Shown here: positions 1 to 4,856 of the stretch, piece after piece
Position numbering within the stretch: the stretch's first letter is position 1
How the letters are laid out: the number at the start of each line of letters is the position of its first letter
Source: a virus
IMG/VR virus record: IMGVR_UViG_3300042350_004664
Location: 1 to 22,029 of that record
DNA: 22,029 nt
Direction: 5' to 3' (one strand)
Program-made: the position numbers and the translations under genes
The notes under the pieces: model-generated
Told to the model about the DNA's origin: nothing
The model's input: the letters and a program-made list of their open reading frames with translations, nothing else
The model's database searches: none

Positions 1-371
1 TTTACATGAGTTTCTGTTAATATTTTTTCTTTTGCTTTTTCTGACATCTTTTTTTTAGTTTCTTCAGAGAATATAACTTTATCACCACCACTTGTAGCAT
101 TATATCCGTTTTCACTTTTAAATGTATTGTAGTGTTGTATCCAGTACTCTTCTCTTTCATTTAATAAATTTTCATCACATTCATCTATTTCCTGAATACT
201 GAATCTATGATTTCCATATTTTCTCAATGCACGGTGTAATGGTTTATTGCTCATTTTTAGTGCTTCTCTTATATGCTGTTGCCACCTTTTGTTCATTCCC
301 TGAGTTGTTTGTCCGACATATTTGTGCCCGTTGTCTTTGTTTGTAATAAGATAGATGATTCCTCTAGTCAT
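1..371 (-). CDS. GIY-YIG homing-type endonuclease, 3' end cut by window
   Basis: Reading leftwards from the ATG at 371, 123 codons are open to the window edge. Residues 4-22 carry the GIY-YIG signature as GIIYLI...KYVGQT, followed by the helix with RWQQH and the EYWIQHYNTF / GYNATSGG region usual in this nuclease family; near the edge, SEETKKKMSEKAKE matches the NUMOD3 DNA-binding motif found in group I intron and free-standing homing endonucleases. Such enzymes cut specific DNA and spread their own gene. The C-terminal DNA-binding part lies outside the window. It is AT-rich like the structural block and runs opposite to everything else here, which fits a mobile insertion. A T4-late-like core lies just upstream on the same strand. 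Family call sure; free-standing or intron-borne cannot be decided. Confidence 0.88.
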   Translation of the reverse strand, partial: MTRGIIYLITNKDNGHKYVGQTTQGMNKRWQQHIREALKMSNKPLHRALRKYGNHRFSIQEIDECDENLLNEREEYWIQHYNTFKSENGYNATSGGDKVIFSEETKKKMSEKAKEKILTETHV

Positions 372-393
372 TTTTATAATACGCAATATATTT

Positions 394-401
394 TATTTAT
401 G
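394..401 (-). promoter_or_regulatory. late-promoter-like core for the endonuclease gene
   Basis: Minus strand reads CATAAATA, close to the T4 late promoter TATAAATA, about 23 bases upstream of the endonuclease ATG at 371. Only the short core supports it. Confidence 0.4.
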
Positions 402-506
402 ATACACAATGATTAAAATATGCTAAACAATACTAGATTTTATGGAAATGTTGTTTTATGATACAATTTTCAAATATAGGATTAAATTATTGTATGTTTT
501 TGATAA

Positions 507-559
507 CATTCTCAATAATAAGAATAATTGAGAATCATTTAGAGTAATTGTTGAGAATG
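507..559. repeat. nested inverted repeats around TTGAGAAT
   Basis: CATTCTCAA (507-515) is the perfect reverse complement of TTGAGAATG (551-559). ATTCTCAAT (508-516) is also complementary to ATTGAGAAT (527-535). Three half-sites in 53 bases could be a protein binding site or alternative stem-loops. No reading frame overlaps. Confidence 0.6.
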
Positions 560-750
560 CTTATGAATGTGTCTGAGTCTTGTGACCTTTGCCTGCTTAC
601 CATAAGACGCACAGTTTTTCAAGCCCCAGGACACCAAAAAAACTGGCACAAGGCGTCGAGACACTCATATAATGTTAGCGTTATATAACATTTTCATATC
701 ATAAGACCTATATATTCTTATGTGAATCTCGACGAGACTGGCACATGTGC

Positions 751-779
751 TTGAATCTAGTCGAGATTTATGCTATAAT
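751..779 (+). promoter_or_regulatory. sigma70-type promoter of the acidic small gene at 803
   Basis: TTGAAT (751-756), a 17-base spacer and a perfect TATAAT (774-779). The spacer contains TCTAGTCGAGA (756-766) and the leader contains CTCGACGAG (792-800), both members of a motif family that recurs in this window. Confidence 0.75.
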
Positions 780-802
780 ACACACAGTTATCTCGACGAG
801 TT

Positions 803-958
803 ATGTACGACGACTACGATCTCGACTATACATATAGCAACGATTATGCAGGTCTCGACGAGGATACGTATGCCGAACTAGGCACATCAGATCTCGACGA
901 GGATTATGCACGAGATGGGCAAGATTATCAAGATCTTGCATATCGACACTATGCATGA
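803..958 (+). CDS. 51-residue acidic Asp/Tyr-rich protein
   Basis: The ATG at 803 lies 24 bases after a perfect -10 box and the frame is open for 51 codons. The product is dominated by Asp, Tyr, Glu and Ala, with repeated blocks DLDY, GLDED and DLDEDYA; it has no Cys, no membrane segment and very few basic residues. The blocks arise because CTCGACGAG, which also occurs in non-coding parts of this window, is read here as Leu-Asp-Glu (854-862 and 893-901). No Shine-Dalgarno sequence is visible. Function unknown; an acidic small early phage protein could be a DNA mimic, but nothing proves that. The frame could alternatively be a by-product of the repeated motif. Confidence 0.6.
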   Translation: MYDDYDLDYTYSNDYAGLDEDTYAELGTSDLDEDYARDGQDYQDLAYRHYA

Positions 959-995
959 TAGAATCTAGTACACATTACATCGAGTTCTTATGCTA

Positions 996-1139
996 ATGCA
1001 GAAACGCAGAGTCATTGTTACTCTAGATATAGATTGCTATGATGATCTAGATGTACATGATATAGACTGGAAAGACCTTCTGCAATTGGAGGGTGACGAG
1101 AATGTACATGTAAGCACAAAGGAGTTTGATCCGTTTTGA
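996..1139 (+). CDS. 47-residue acidic conserved-type phage protein
   Basis: An ATG at 996 opens 47 codons ending in TGA at 1137-1139. The product starts MQKRRVIVTLDIDCYDDLD and continues with a DWKDLLQLEGDE segment; this beta strand followed by 'D-DLD...W-DLL-LEGDE' resembles small unknown proteins I recall from cyanophages. It is acidic apart from its N-terminus. The stop overlaps the TTG that seems to start the next gene, so the two may be translationally coupled. Function unknown. Confidence 0.7.
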   Translation: MQKRRVIVTLDIDCYDDLDVHDIDWKDLLQLEGDENVHVSTKEFDPF

Positions 1140-1363
1140 AATTCTTCATTGATGAGAACTGGGTTTATTTTTATAAGAACGCAGCACTATATAAGAGCCC
1201 TGTGGACTCCTATGGGTTCTTTAATACAGAGCATGGTGTACCTGTCGATTTTTGTCAAGAGGCAAAAGATTATGGGAGGGCACCACAATTGGAAAGACTG
1301 AGGAGTCTCCTTATGCCAAAACCCGAACTGTCCGATGAGGTGGCACAGACCCTGGTGTTCTGA
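1136..1363 (+). CDS. 75-residue protein of unknown function, probable TTG start
   Basis: This frame has no in-frame ATG before its middle; the TTG at 1136 overlaps the preceding stop as TTGA and has AAGGAG eleven bases upstream, which makes TTG the best start. The product (MKFFIDENWVYFYKNAALY...) is of balanced composition with an aromatic-rich N-terminus and a leucine/proline-rich C-terminus, and has no motif I recognise. The next ATG overlaps its stop as TGATG. Confidence is reduced by the rare start codon. Confidence 0.6.
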   Translation: MKFFIDENWVYFYKNAALYKSPVDSYGFFNTEHGVPVDFCQEAKDYGRAPQLERLRSLLMPKPELSDEVAQTLVF

Positions 1364-1401
1364 TGTACATTGACCTTGTTCAACACCTGAACCACTCATG
1401 A
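1363..1401 (+). CDS. possible 12-residue linking ORF
   Basis: An ATG overlapping the previous stop (TGATG at 1361-1365) opens 12 codons ending in a TGA that overlaps the next ATG (ATGA at 1398-1401). It would link two genes into a continuous coupled chain. It is too short for codon evidence and may be chance. Confidence 0.25.
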   Translation: MYIDLVQHLNHS

Positions 1402-1580
1402 CCATCTACACAGACAACGGTTTCGCCAATCGCACTGAGTACCTGAACGAACTCCGTGAGGAGTACGGTGACCTTGTGGACATCCTCATCGGTGTGCTAC
1501 CATCGTCAGAGGACTTCGACGGTCTTGTAATCGCTCTGGAAGACGCTCTGGAGTCTGGAGAGTACGCAGACCTCCTGTGA
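1398..1580 (+). CDS. 60-residue acidic small phage protein
   Basis: Starts MTIYTDNGFANRTEYLNELREEYG, then DFDGLVIALEDALESG. The pattern TDNGFANR-EYL-EL, followed by an acidic helix, matches small hypothetical proteins I recall from many phages of water bacteria. It is acidic, has no Cys and is predicted helical. There is no Shine-Dalgarno sequence before the ATG, but the start overlaps a tiny upstream frame. GC is higher than in the flanking AT-rich block. Function unknown. Confidence 0.75.
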   Translation: MTIYTDNGFANRTEYLNELREEYGDLVDILIGVLPSSEDFDGLVIALEDALESGEYADLL

Positions 1581-1628
1581 CACTCTGAGAACTGTCCACG
1601 GGGCACACAGACACCTCTCTGAGTGCCC

Positions 1629-1634
1629 TATAAT
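1629..1634 (+). promoter_or_regulatory. -10 box TATAAT before the gene at 1656
   Basis: Perfect TATAAT 22 bases before the ATG, with no good -35 box at the usual distance. Its C/A-rich leader ends in ACACC and has no Shine-Dalgarno sequence. Confidence 0.45.
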
Positions 1635-1655
1635 TCCTTCAGTCACCAAAACACC

Positions 1656-2120
1656 ATGGCAACTCGCTCACGCATCGGTATCGAACTTCCTGATCATTCT
1701 GTGGTTAGTGTCTACTGCCACTGGGATGGTTATCCTGAAGGCAATGGCAAGACCTTGGTTCAACACTATCTGAACCGTGAAGATGTACAAGAACTCATCG
1801 ACGGTGGTTCAATGTCACATCTTCGAACTCGTGGCGAATGGAACTCCAAGGCACTCAGAGATGAGAAAGGGGAATGGATCTGTGATGCCGCAGGTTATCT
1901 GAAGTATGAGAATGATCGTGAACCTCAACCACTGTATCATACAGAACGTGGTGAAGAACTCAACATCATGCACTCTAGTTTCGACGAGTTTGTATCGGGA
2001 AATCTTGGTGGAGAAGAGTACGCTTATCTGTACAATCTCGACGATAACTGGAAGTGCTATAAGATTAACTATAAGGCACCTGTAGAACTCGTCGAGATTC
2101 CTAACTATGTGACAGCATAA
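1656..2120 (+). CDS. conserved phage protein, MATRSRIGIE type, unknown function
   Basis: The ATG at 1656 (ACACCATGGC) is chosen over an in-frame GTG at 1623 because the N-terminus MATRSRIGIELPDHSVVSVY followed by CHWDGYPEGNGKTL is the typical start of a small protein widely found in phages. In this family the CHWDGYPEG-G-TL segment is the conserved core; no function is established to my knowledge. The product has 154 residues, is acidic and has no membrane segment. The C-terminal part (residues about 95-154) contains YHTERGEELNI and a tyrosine-rich stretch. CTCGTCGAG at 2088-2096 is the reverse complement of the recurring CTCGACGAG motif. Confidence 0.85.
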   Translation: MATRSRIGIELPDHSVVSVYCHWDGYPEGNGKTLVQHYLNREDVQELIDGGSMSHLRTRGEWNSKALRDEKGEWICDAAGYLKYENDREPQPLYHTERGEELNIMHSSFDEFVSGNLGGEEYAYLYNLDDNWKCYKINYKAPVELVEIPNYVTA

Positions 2121-2137
2121 GTATTGTCACAAGGGTC

Positions 2138-2167
2138 TTGACAATCTAGTCGAGACCCACCTATGCT
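2138..2167 (+). promoter_or_regulatory. promoter-like element overlapping the tRNA-Met 5' end
   Basis: TTGACA (2138-2143), an 18-base spacer containing TCTAGTCGAGA, and TATGCT (2162-2167). GGGTCT (2133-2138) can pair with AGACCC (2153-2158), placing the -35 box at the loop of a hairpin. The -10 box includes the first bases of the tRNA, so a transcript started here would lack the tRNA 5' end; it may serve the next tRNA or be a decayed copy. Confidence 0.45.
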
Positions 2168-2237
2168 GGTTTAGCAATCTGGTGAATGCACCCGACTCAT
2201 AATCGGATATAGGCGAGTTCAATCCTCGCAACCAGCA
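2165..2237 (+). tRNA. tRNA-Met (anticodon CAT)
   Basis: A 73-base cloverleaf: acceptor GCTGGTT pairs perfectly with AACCAGC; short D stem GCA/TGC; anticodon stem with four pairs and one C-A mismatch, loop CTCATAA with CAT at 2198-2200; T arm GCGAG-TTCAATC-CTCGC; discriminator A. CCA is not encoded. The anticodon loop is the one usual for elongator Met; a lysidine-modified Ile tRNA with the same CAT cannot be excluded. Phage tRNAs of this kind supplement the host pool. Confidence 0.9.
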
Positions 2238-2238
2238 C

Positions 2239-2267
2239 TTGACAATCTAAGCAAGACCTGCTATGAT
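2239..2267 (+). promoter_or_regulatory. promoter of tRNA-Leu
   Basis: TTGACA (2239-2244), a 17-base spacer, TATGAT (2262-2267). The predicted start falls a few bases before the tRNA at 2281. The sequence from CTTGACAATCTA onwards resembles the element at 2137, which suggests a duplicated promoter. Confidence 0.75.
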
Positions 2268-2280
2268 TGTCACATACCAC

Positions 2281-2364
2281 GGGGCGGTGGTGGAATCGGT
2301 AGACACACCAGACTTAAAATCTGTTGGGCTTATGCCCGTGGGGGTTCAAGTCCCCCTCGCCCTA
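2281..2364 (+). tRNA. tRNA-Leu (anticodon TAA)
   Basis: An 84-base type II tRNA: acceptor GGGGCGG with TCGCCCT (two G-T pairs), the leucine-type D arm GGTGGAATCGGTAGACAC, anticodon loop CTTAAAA with TAA at 2315-2317, a long variable arm with stem GGGC-TTAT-GCCC, T arm GGGGG-TTCAAGT-CCCCC and discriminator A. CCA is not encoded. The D arm is nearly that of bacterial tRNA-Leu(UAA). Confidence 0.93.
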
Positions 2365-2366
2365 CT

Positions 2367-2381
2367 GGCACACTGTGTGCC
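2367..2381 (+). terminator. short hairpin after tRNA-Leu
   Basis: GGCACA-CTG-TGTGCC, a perfect 6-bp stem three bases after the tRNA. There is no T tract, so it may be a processing signal rather than a terminator. It contains a copy of ACTGGCACA and is followed at once by TATTAT (2382-2387), a likely -10 box for the gene at 2411. Confidence 0.45.
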
Positions 2382-2410
2382 TATTATCCTACAAGATCCA
2401 AAACAACATC

Positions 2411-2632
2411 ATGCGTAACTTCAAGATCAACAGCACTGCCATCTCTGACCTGAGCGTGGACGGTGATCAGGTGAGCATCCAGTTCACCAGCAGCGACAAG
2501 CAGTACACCTTCCGTGCTGCCGATCCTAACACCTTTGTTGCAGACCTGGAGCAAGTGATCTCTGATCCTGAGGGTTCGGTGGGTTCCTACATCCACCGCG
2601 CCCGCAAGAGCGAGCAGCTTGTGGAAGTCTGA
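2411..2632 (+). CDS. 73-residue KTSC-like small protein
   Basis: The ATG at 2411 follows a likely -10 box (TATTAT, 2382-2387) and a C/A-rich leader. The protein starts MRNFKINSTAISDLSVDGD, continues with two beta strands (QVSIQF and KQYTFRAAD), a helix (FVADLEQVI) and ends GSVGSYIHRARKSEQLVEV. The order 'S-I-x6-G--V-I-F-----YTF', then a helix and 'GS-G-YI', resembles the KTSC domain, a small fold often found in phages and near RNA-related genes. I could not test this. Its stop is followed directly by ACTGGCACA and a strong terminator. Confidence 0.78.
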   Translation: MRNFKINSTAISDLSVDGDQVSIQFTSSDKQYTFRAADPNTFVADLEQVISDPEGSVGSYIHRARKSEQLVEV

Positions 2633-2647
2633 TAACTGGCACAATGG

Positions 2648-2669
2648 GGGGTGGCAACACCCCTTTTTT
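2648..2669 (+). terminator. Rho-independent terminator
   Basis: GGGGTG-GCAA-CACCCC followed by six T. It ends the transcript of the gene before it and lies directly upstream of a TATAGT -10-like box (2675-2680) for the next gene. Confidence 0.85.
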
Positions 2670-2705
2670 GGTTTTATAGTTCCCTTGTCCACAACCACAC
2701 CTCTC

Positions 2706-2840
2706 ATGGAATTTGACACCGATTTCTGGTCTGAGATTCAGGATGCTCCTGGTGAGATCTTCGACATCCCTGAACTGCGGGATGATGATGAGGATGAGCA
2801 GACCTGGAATGAGTTTGTCAACAGCAATGTGACACTCTGA
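2706..2840 (+). CDS. 44-residue very acidic small protein
   Basis: ATG at 2706, after a TATAGT -10-like box (2675-2680) and a C/A-rich leader without Shine-Dalgarno sequence. The product contains two acidic stretches (FDTDFW and RDDDEDEQTW) and almost no basic residues. It is a single-gene unit between a terminator and the next hairpin/promoter. Function unknown. The regular codon pattern and the same cassette layout as its neighbours support it as a real gene despite its length. Confidence 0.68.
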   Translation: MEFDTDFWSEIQDAPGEIFDIPELRDDDEDEQTWNEFVNSNVTL

Positions 2841-2851
2841 GCACTGGTACA

Positions 2852-2886
2852 GGGGGGTTGACATGCCCCCCAATCCGTTCTACATT
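2852..2886 (+). promoter_or_regulatory. hairpin with -35 in its loop, plus -10
   Basis: GGGGGG (2852-2857) and CCCCCC (2866-2871) enclose the loop TTGACATG, which holds a perfect -35 box (2858-2863). Seventeen bases later stands TACATT (2881-2886). A transcript-end hairpin and the next promoter are therefore superimposed. The leader ACCTTTGTTCCTGAGACACC (2887-2906) recurs exactly at 3711-3730. Confidence 0.78.
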
Positions 2887-2912
2887 ACCTTTGTTCCTGA
2901 GACACCAACCCC

Positions 2913-3080
2913 ATGGCAGACACACTCTCCAAGACCATCTACCGCCAACTCTTCACCGAAGATCAGTGGAATCTGATCTACAACTTCATCGGTAATGCAC
3001 TCGATGATGATCTATTTGATGCGGATGATGTTTATGCCATTCGCAACAAGATTCATGCTCTCTTTGATGAGGAGGATTGA
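2913..3080 (+). CDS. 55-residue acidic helical protein
   Basis: ATG at 2913, 27 bases after the -10 box TACATT. The product (MADTLSKTIYRQLFTEDQWN...) is predicted mainly helical with an acidic middle (LDDDLFDADDVYAI) and end (FDEED). No motif recognised. It is the first of five genes joined by 1- to 4-base overlaps up to 3655, so the set is probably co-translated from one transcript. The end of the gene supplies a strong AGGAGG (3070-3075) for the next start. Confidence 0.75.
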   Translation: MADTLSKTIYRQLFTEDQWNLIYNFIGNALDDDLFDADDVYAIRNKIHALFDEED

Positions 3081-3202
3081 TGGTAACATTGATTCTGGGT
3101 GGAGTAATTCTCTCCACCTTTTCTATCCTCTGGTATCTTGAAGACCGCGAAGGTGGTGGTCTTTATGATCCTTCATCCGTTCATCCTCCTGATAAAAAAT
3201 GA
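3080..3202 (+). CDS. 40-residue single-span membrane protein
   Basis: The ATG overlaps the preceding stop (TGATG) with AGGAGG four bases upstream. Residues 2-19 (LILGGVILSTFSILWYL) form one hydrophobic segment, followed by a short charged tail EDREGGGLYDPSS... It is probably inserted in the host inner or thylakoid membrane with the tail outside the bilayer. Its stop overlaps the ATG of another membrane protein, which suggests the two act together. Function unknown. Confidence 0.68.
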   Translation: MVTLILGGVILSTFSILWYLEDREGGGLYDPSSVHPPDKK

Positions 3203-3327
3203 CACCTGACACTTATACTTTCTCTGGTGATGCTGTTACCTTCCTTGGTCTTGTTGGTGTTCTTTCGACGGGCATTATCATTCTCACTGCTTTCCGCCGC
3301 TACTACAATTCTCCTCTTCGCAAATGA
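3199..3327 (+). CDS. 42-residue single-span membrane protein
   Basis: Starts in the ATGA overlap with the previous gene. Residues 12-32 (AVTFLGLVGVLSTGIIILTAF) form a membrane helix, with an acidic/polar N-terminus and a basic C-terminus (RRYYNSPLRK), so the positive-inside rule predicts the C-terminus in the cytoplasm. It forms a pair with the adjacent membrane protein. Two tiny consecutive membrane proteins recall holin-like or membrane-modifying phage gene pairs, but no family signature is visible. Confidence 0.68.
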   Translation: MTPDTYTFSGDAVTFLGLVGVLSTGIIILTAFRRYYNSPLRK

Positions 3328-3482
3328 CTAACCGAACAGAACTTGAGTGGTTTCTGAAAGAGAAGTGTCGTGAAGATCCTGACCTTTTAGATACTATCAT
3401 CAGTGAGTATGTTTGGAACATGAGTGAGAGCAAACTCACTGAACTTGAGGACTTTCTTTCTAACAACTTCGGAGACGATTGA
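3324..3482 (+). CDS. 52-residue soluble small protein
   Basis: Starts in an ATGA overlap. Product MTNRTELEWFLKEKCREDPD... with two likely helices (residues 4-17 and 20-34) and an acidic end (LEDFLSNNFGDD). No recognised domain. Its place in an overlapping chain means its translation depends on the upstream membrane proteins. The end sequence provides GGAG before the next start. Confidence 0.7.
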   Translation: MTNRTELEWFLKEKCREDPDLLDTIISEYVWNMSESKLTELEDFLSNNFGDD

Positions 3483-3655
3483 TGAACCGTTCTGAACTGC
3501 AAGATGCTCTCATTCAGCAGATGCTGGATGACATGGACCTCAAGACGATGACCCAACTCTGTTATGACTACCTCGAAGAAGGTTACGCAAAGTATTCTGA
3601 CGAAGAATTAACCGAAGAGGTGAAAGAATACTACCCCGAACTGCTACAGGGGTGA
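3482..3655 (+). CDS. 57-residue acidic helical protein
   Basis: The ATG overlaps the previous stop (TGATG), with GGAG seven bases upstream. The product starts MNRSELQDALIQQMLDDMDL and ends in an acidic, tyrosine-containing tail (DEELTEEVKEYYPELLQG); mostly helical by composition. Last of the coupled chain. The first third resembles the preceding protein loosely (short helix with E-L), which may reflect a common origin, but the similarity is too short to be sure. Confidence 0.7.
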   Translation: MNRSELQDALIQQMLDDMDLKTMTQLCYDYLEEGYAKYSDEELTEEVKEYYPELLQG

Positions 3656-3675
3656 CGATCTGACAACTGGCACAA

Positions 3676-3710
3676 GGGGTCTTGATCTTCCCCAAGATCC
3701 CTGCCATACT
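3676..3710 (+). promoter_or_regulatory. hairpin with -35 in its loop, plus -10
   Basis: GGGG (3676-3679) and CCCC (3690-3693) enclose TCTTGATCTT, which contains TTGATC (3682-3687) as -35; 17 bases later stands CATACT (3705-3710). An alternative stem GATCTT/AAGATC overlaps. It is followed by the same 20-base leader as at 2887. ACTGGCACA lies just upstream (3666-3674). Confidence 0.68.
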
Positions 3711-3732
3711 ACCTTTGTTCCTGAGACACCTC

Positions 3733-3930
3733 ATGACCTACCAAGAACTTCTGCAACAGTTACAACAACTCACAGAAGAACAACTGAATCAAGATGTTTG
3801 CATCTGCGATTCTAAGTTTGACTGTGGTGATGATACTGACGCAGAGTATTATCAGTATGGTGTAGAGTTTGTGTTTGCAACTGAGGAATGTGATGTCCTC
3901 GATGTTGATCACCCTATCATTCGTTTCTGA
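3733..3930 (+). CDS. 65-residue protein, paralogue 1 of a tandem triplet
   Basis: The ATG at 3733 comes two bases after the conserved leader. Product MTYQELLQQLQQLTEEQLNQ... followed by an acidic segment CGDDTDAEYY and a beta-like end ending HPIIRF. Its first 27 residues align with those of the next two genes: M-[TN]-Y-x2-LL-x3-Q-x-L-x4-L-x3-[VI]-x-[IV]-x-D. It holds four Cys (CICDSKFDC, EEC). The three genes look like a recent tandem expansion. Function unknown; the N-terminal helix plus strand layout recalls other small phage proteins beginning 'M--ELI--L'. Confidence 0.78.
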   Translation: MTYQELLQQLQQLTEEQLNQDVCICDSKFDCGDDTDAEYYQYGVEFVFATEECDVLDVDHPIIRF

Positions 3931-4109
3931 TGACCTACCAACAACTCCTCCAGATCATTCAGACTCTCGACAAGGATCAACTCGACAGAGAGGTTCTCGT
4001 CTATGATTCTTCTACTGATGGTTGGTATGATGACGGAACTCAACTTAAAGTAACGAGTTCTGCAATTCCTGGTCTCGTCGATTCTAATTTCCCTTATCTT
4101 CGTGTTTGA
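3930..4109 (+). CDS. 59-residue protein, paralogue 2 of a tandem triplet
   Basis: The ATG overlaps the stop of paralogue 1 (TGATG). It starts MTYQQLLQIIQTLDKDQLDR and shares the spacing of leucines and the V-x-V-YD strand with both neighbours, but has lost the cysteines. The end (DSNFPYLRV) matches the 'P-[IL]-R' ending of paralogue 1. Coupled translation is likely. Function unknown. Confidence 0.76.
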   Translation: MTYQQLLQIIQTLDKDQLDREVLVYDSSTDGWYDDGTQLKVTSSAIPGLVDSNFPYLRV

Positions 4110-4111
4110 TT

Positions 4112-4294
4112 ATGAACTACCGACAACTGCTTAAAGAACTCCAGAAACTATCTGAGGTTGATCTAGACAAACTGATTCAGATTTATGACTATGAAACCGA
4201 CACCATTCTAGAAGATGCTGTTCCTTCATTTGAGATTGCTAGAGTAGAAATAGAAAACTACGGAACAAATTATCCATTCATTACTATTAACTGA
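4112..4294 (+). CDS. 60-residue protein, paralogue 3 of a tandem triplet
   Basis: The ATG at 4112 is preferred to an in-frame TTG at 4106, because MNYRQLLKELQKLSEVDLDK then lines up with the starts of paralogues 1 and 2. It ends NYGTNYPFITIN, the counterpart of the P-x-[IL] ending of the others. It lies two bases after the previous stop and is AT-richer than the first two copies, which suggests the copies have different ages or have drifted. Function unknown. Confidence 0.76.
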   Translation: MNYRQLLKELQKLSEVDLDKLIQIYDYETDTILEDAVPSFEIARVEIENYGTNYPFITIN

Positions 4295-4298
4295 TATA

Positions 4299-4445
4299 AT
4301 GACCAAACAACTTCTCATTTCTCAACTTCGCAAAGGCAACAATGGGCAACGGATTCTGGAGATTCTCGATGCACTTGCTGCTGGGATGGACTCTAGTGAA
4401 TCTAGTCAGGATATTCTTCCAACCCTAGACGAGATCAAGTTCTAG
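4299..4445 (+). CDS. 48-residue small protein
   Basis: ATG four bases after the previous stop. Product MTKQLLISQLRKGNNGQRIL followed by EILDALAAGMDSSESS... Its beginning (M-T-x-QLL) is reminiscent of the triplet before it, but the remainder does not align. It ends LPTLDEIKF; the LDE codons are CTAGACGAG, a variant of the recurring CTCGACGAG motif. Last gene of this transcription group. Function unknown. Confidence 0.68.
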   Translation: MTKQLLISQLRKGNNGQRILEILDALAAGMDSSESSQDILPTLDEIKF

Positions 4446-4448
4446 AAA

Positions 4449-4497
4449 CTCGACGAGATGTGCCACTGCATCTAGTGGCACACATGATCTCGACGAG
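4449..4497. repeat. two CTCGACGAG motifs flanking a perfect 7-bp hairpin
   Basis: CTCGACGAG at 4449-4457 and 4489-4497. Between them TGCCACT (4461-4467) and AGTGGCA (4474-4480) form a hairpin with loop GCATCT. It lies between the stop at 4445 and the gene at 4540, with no clear -35/-10 pair, so it may be an operator or leader structure. Confidence 0.6.
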
Positions 4498-4539
4498 ACC
4501 TGCATCATCAACTAGATTGCACACATCGAGATCGAGATC

Positions 4540-4728
4540 ATGCAAACCGCAACAGTCACACCCATCTCCAAGAAAGCAAAGAACCGCTTTGCTAACATGA
4601 TGGGGAACAATGCTCACTGTATCATTGAGCAAAGCAAAGGAAACAAGATGTTCCTTGCATCCATGAACAAACGTTACTTCTTCTGGGTCTCTCTTGACAA
4701 TGACCCAGACTGGATGATACAATTCTAA
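4540..4728 (+). CDS. 62-residue conserved-type cyanophage protein
   Basis: ATG at 4540. The product starts MQTATVTPISKKAKNRFANM, has a basic N-terminal third and a C-terminal beta-rich part with RYFFWVSLDNDPDWMIQF. This 'KKAKNRFANMM ... CI-EQ ... FWVSL-NDPDW' pattern resembles a small protein I recall from cyanomyovirus genomes, of unknown function. It is preceded by a leader with GAGATCGAGATC rather than a Shine-Dalgarno box. Followed by two hairpins. Confidence 0.8.
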   Translation: MQTATVTPISKKAKNRFANMMGNNAHCIIEQSKGNKMFLASMNKRYFFWVSLDNDPDWMIQF

Positions 4729-4733
4729 GACAA

Positions 4734-4755
4734 GGGAGGAAGGGGTTTGCCTCCC
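4734..4755 (+). terminator. hairpin GGGAGG/CCTCCC after the gene at 4540
   Basis: A 6-bp stem with ten loop bases, five bases after the stop codon. No T tract follows, so termination is uncertain. Confidence 0.45.
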
Positions 4756-4826
4756 GCTTGATGTAAAGTCACCCTGCGCGTAAGAGCACCGATAATCATA
4801 ACACATAGGGGTCAAGGTGAAACTGG

Positions 4827-4856
4827 GGGGATGGAGTGGTGTCCATCCCCTTTTTT
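4827..4856 (+). terminator. strong Rho-independent terminator
   Basis: GGGGATGG (4827-4834) and CCATCCCC (4843-4850), an 8-bp perfect stem, then six T. About 100 bases separate it from the last stop; that stretch has no reading frame I accept and could be a 3' untranslated region or a small RNA. Confidence 0.88.

Larger units (their letters stand above)
372..802. other. gene-free AT-rich stretch with inverted repeats
   Basis: I see no credible reading frame on either strand. It holds a cluster of TTGAGAAT repeats (507-559), an inverted repeat AATGTTA/TAACATT (671-677 and 686-692), another CATAAG/CTTATG (700-705 and 717-722), two copies of ACTGGCACA (642-650 and 737-745), and then the promoter of the gene at 803. 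It separates the minus-strand endonuclease from the plus-strand small genes, so it is a divergent regulatory region. Confidence 0.6.

Noticed and set aside
2384-2873. Two overlapping minus-strand frames of 111 and 115 codons
   Set aside because: They run across terminators, promoters and small plus-strand genes; shadows of GC-rich coding DNA.
4756-4826. Further tRNA gene
   Set aside because: I could not fold a cloverleaf; only partial complementarity GTCACC/GGTGA.
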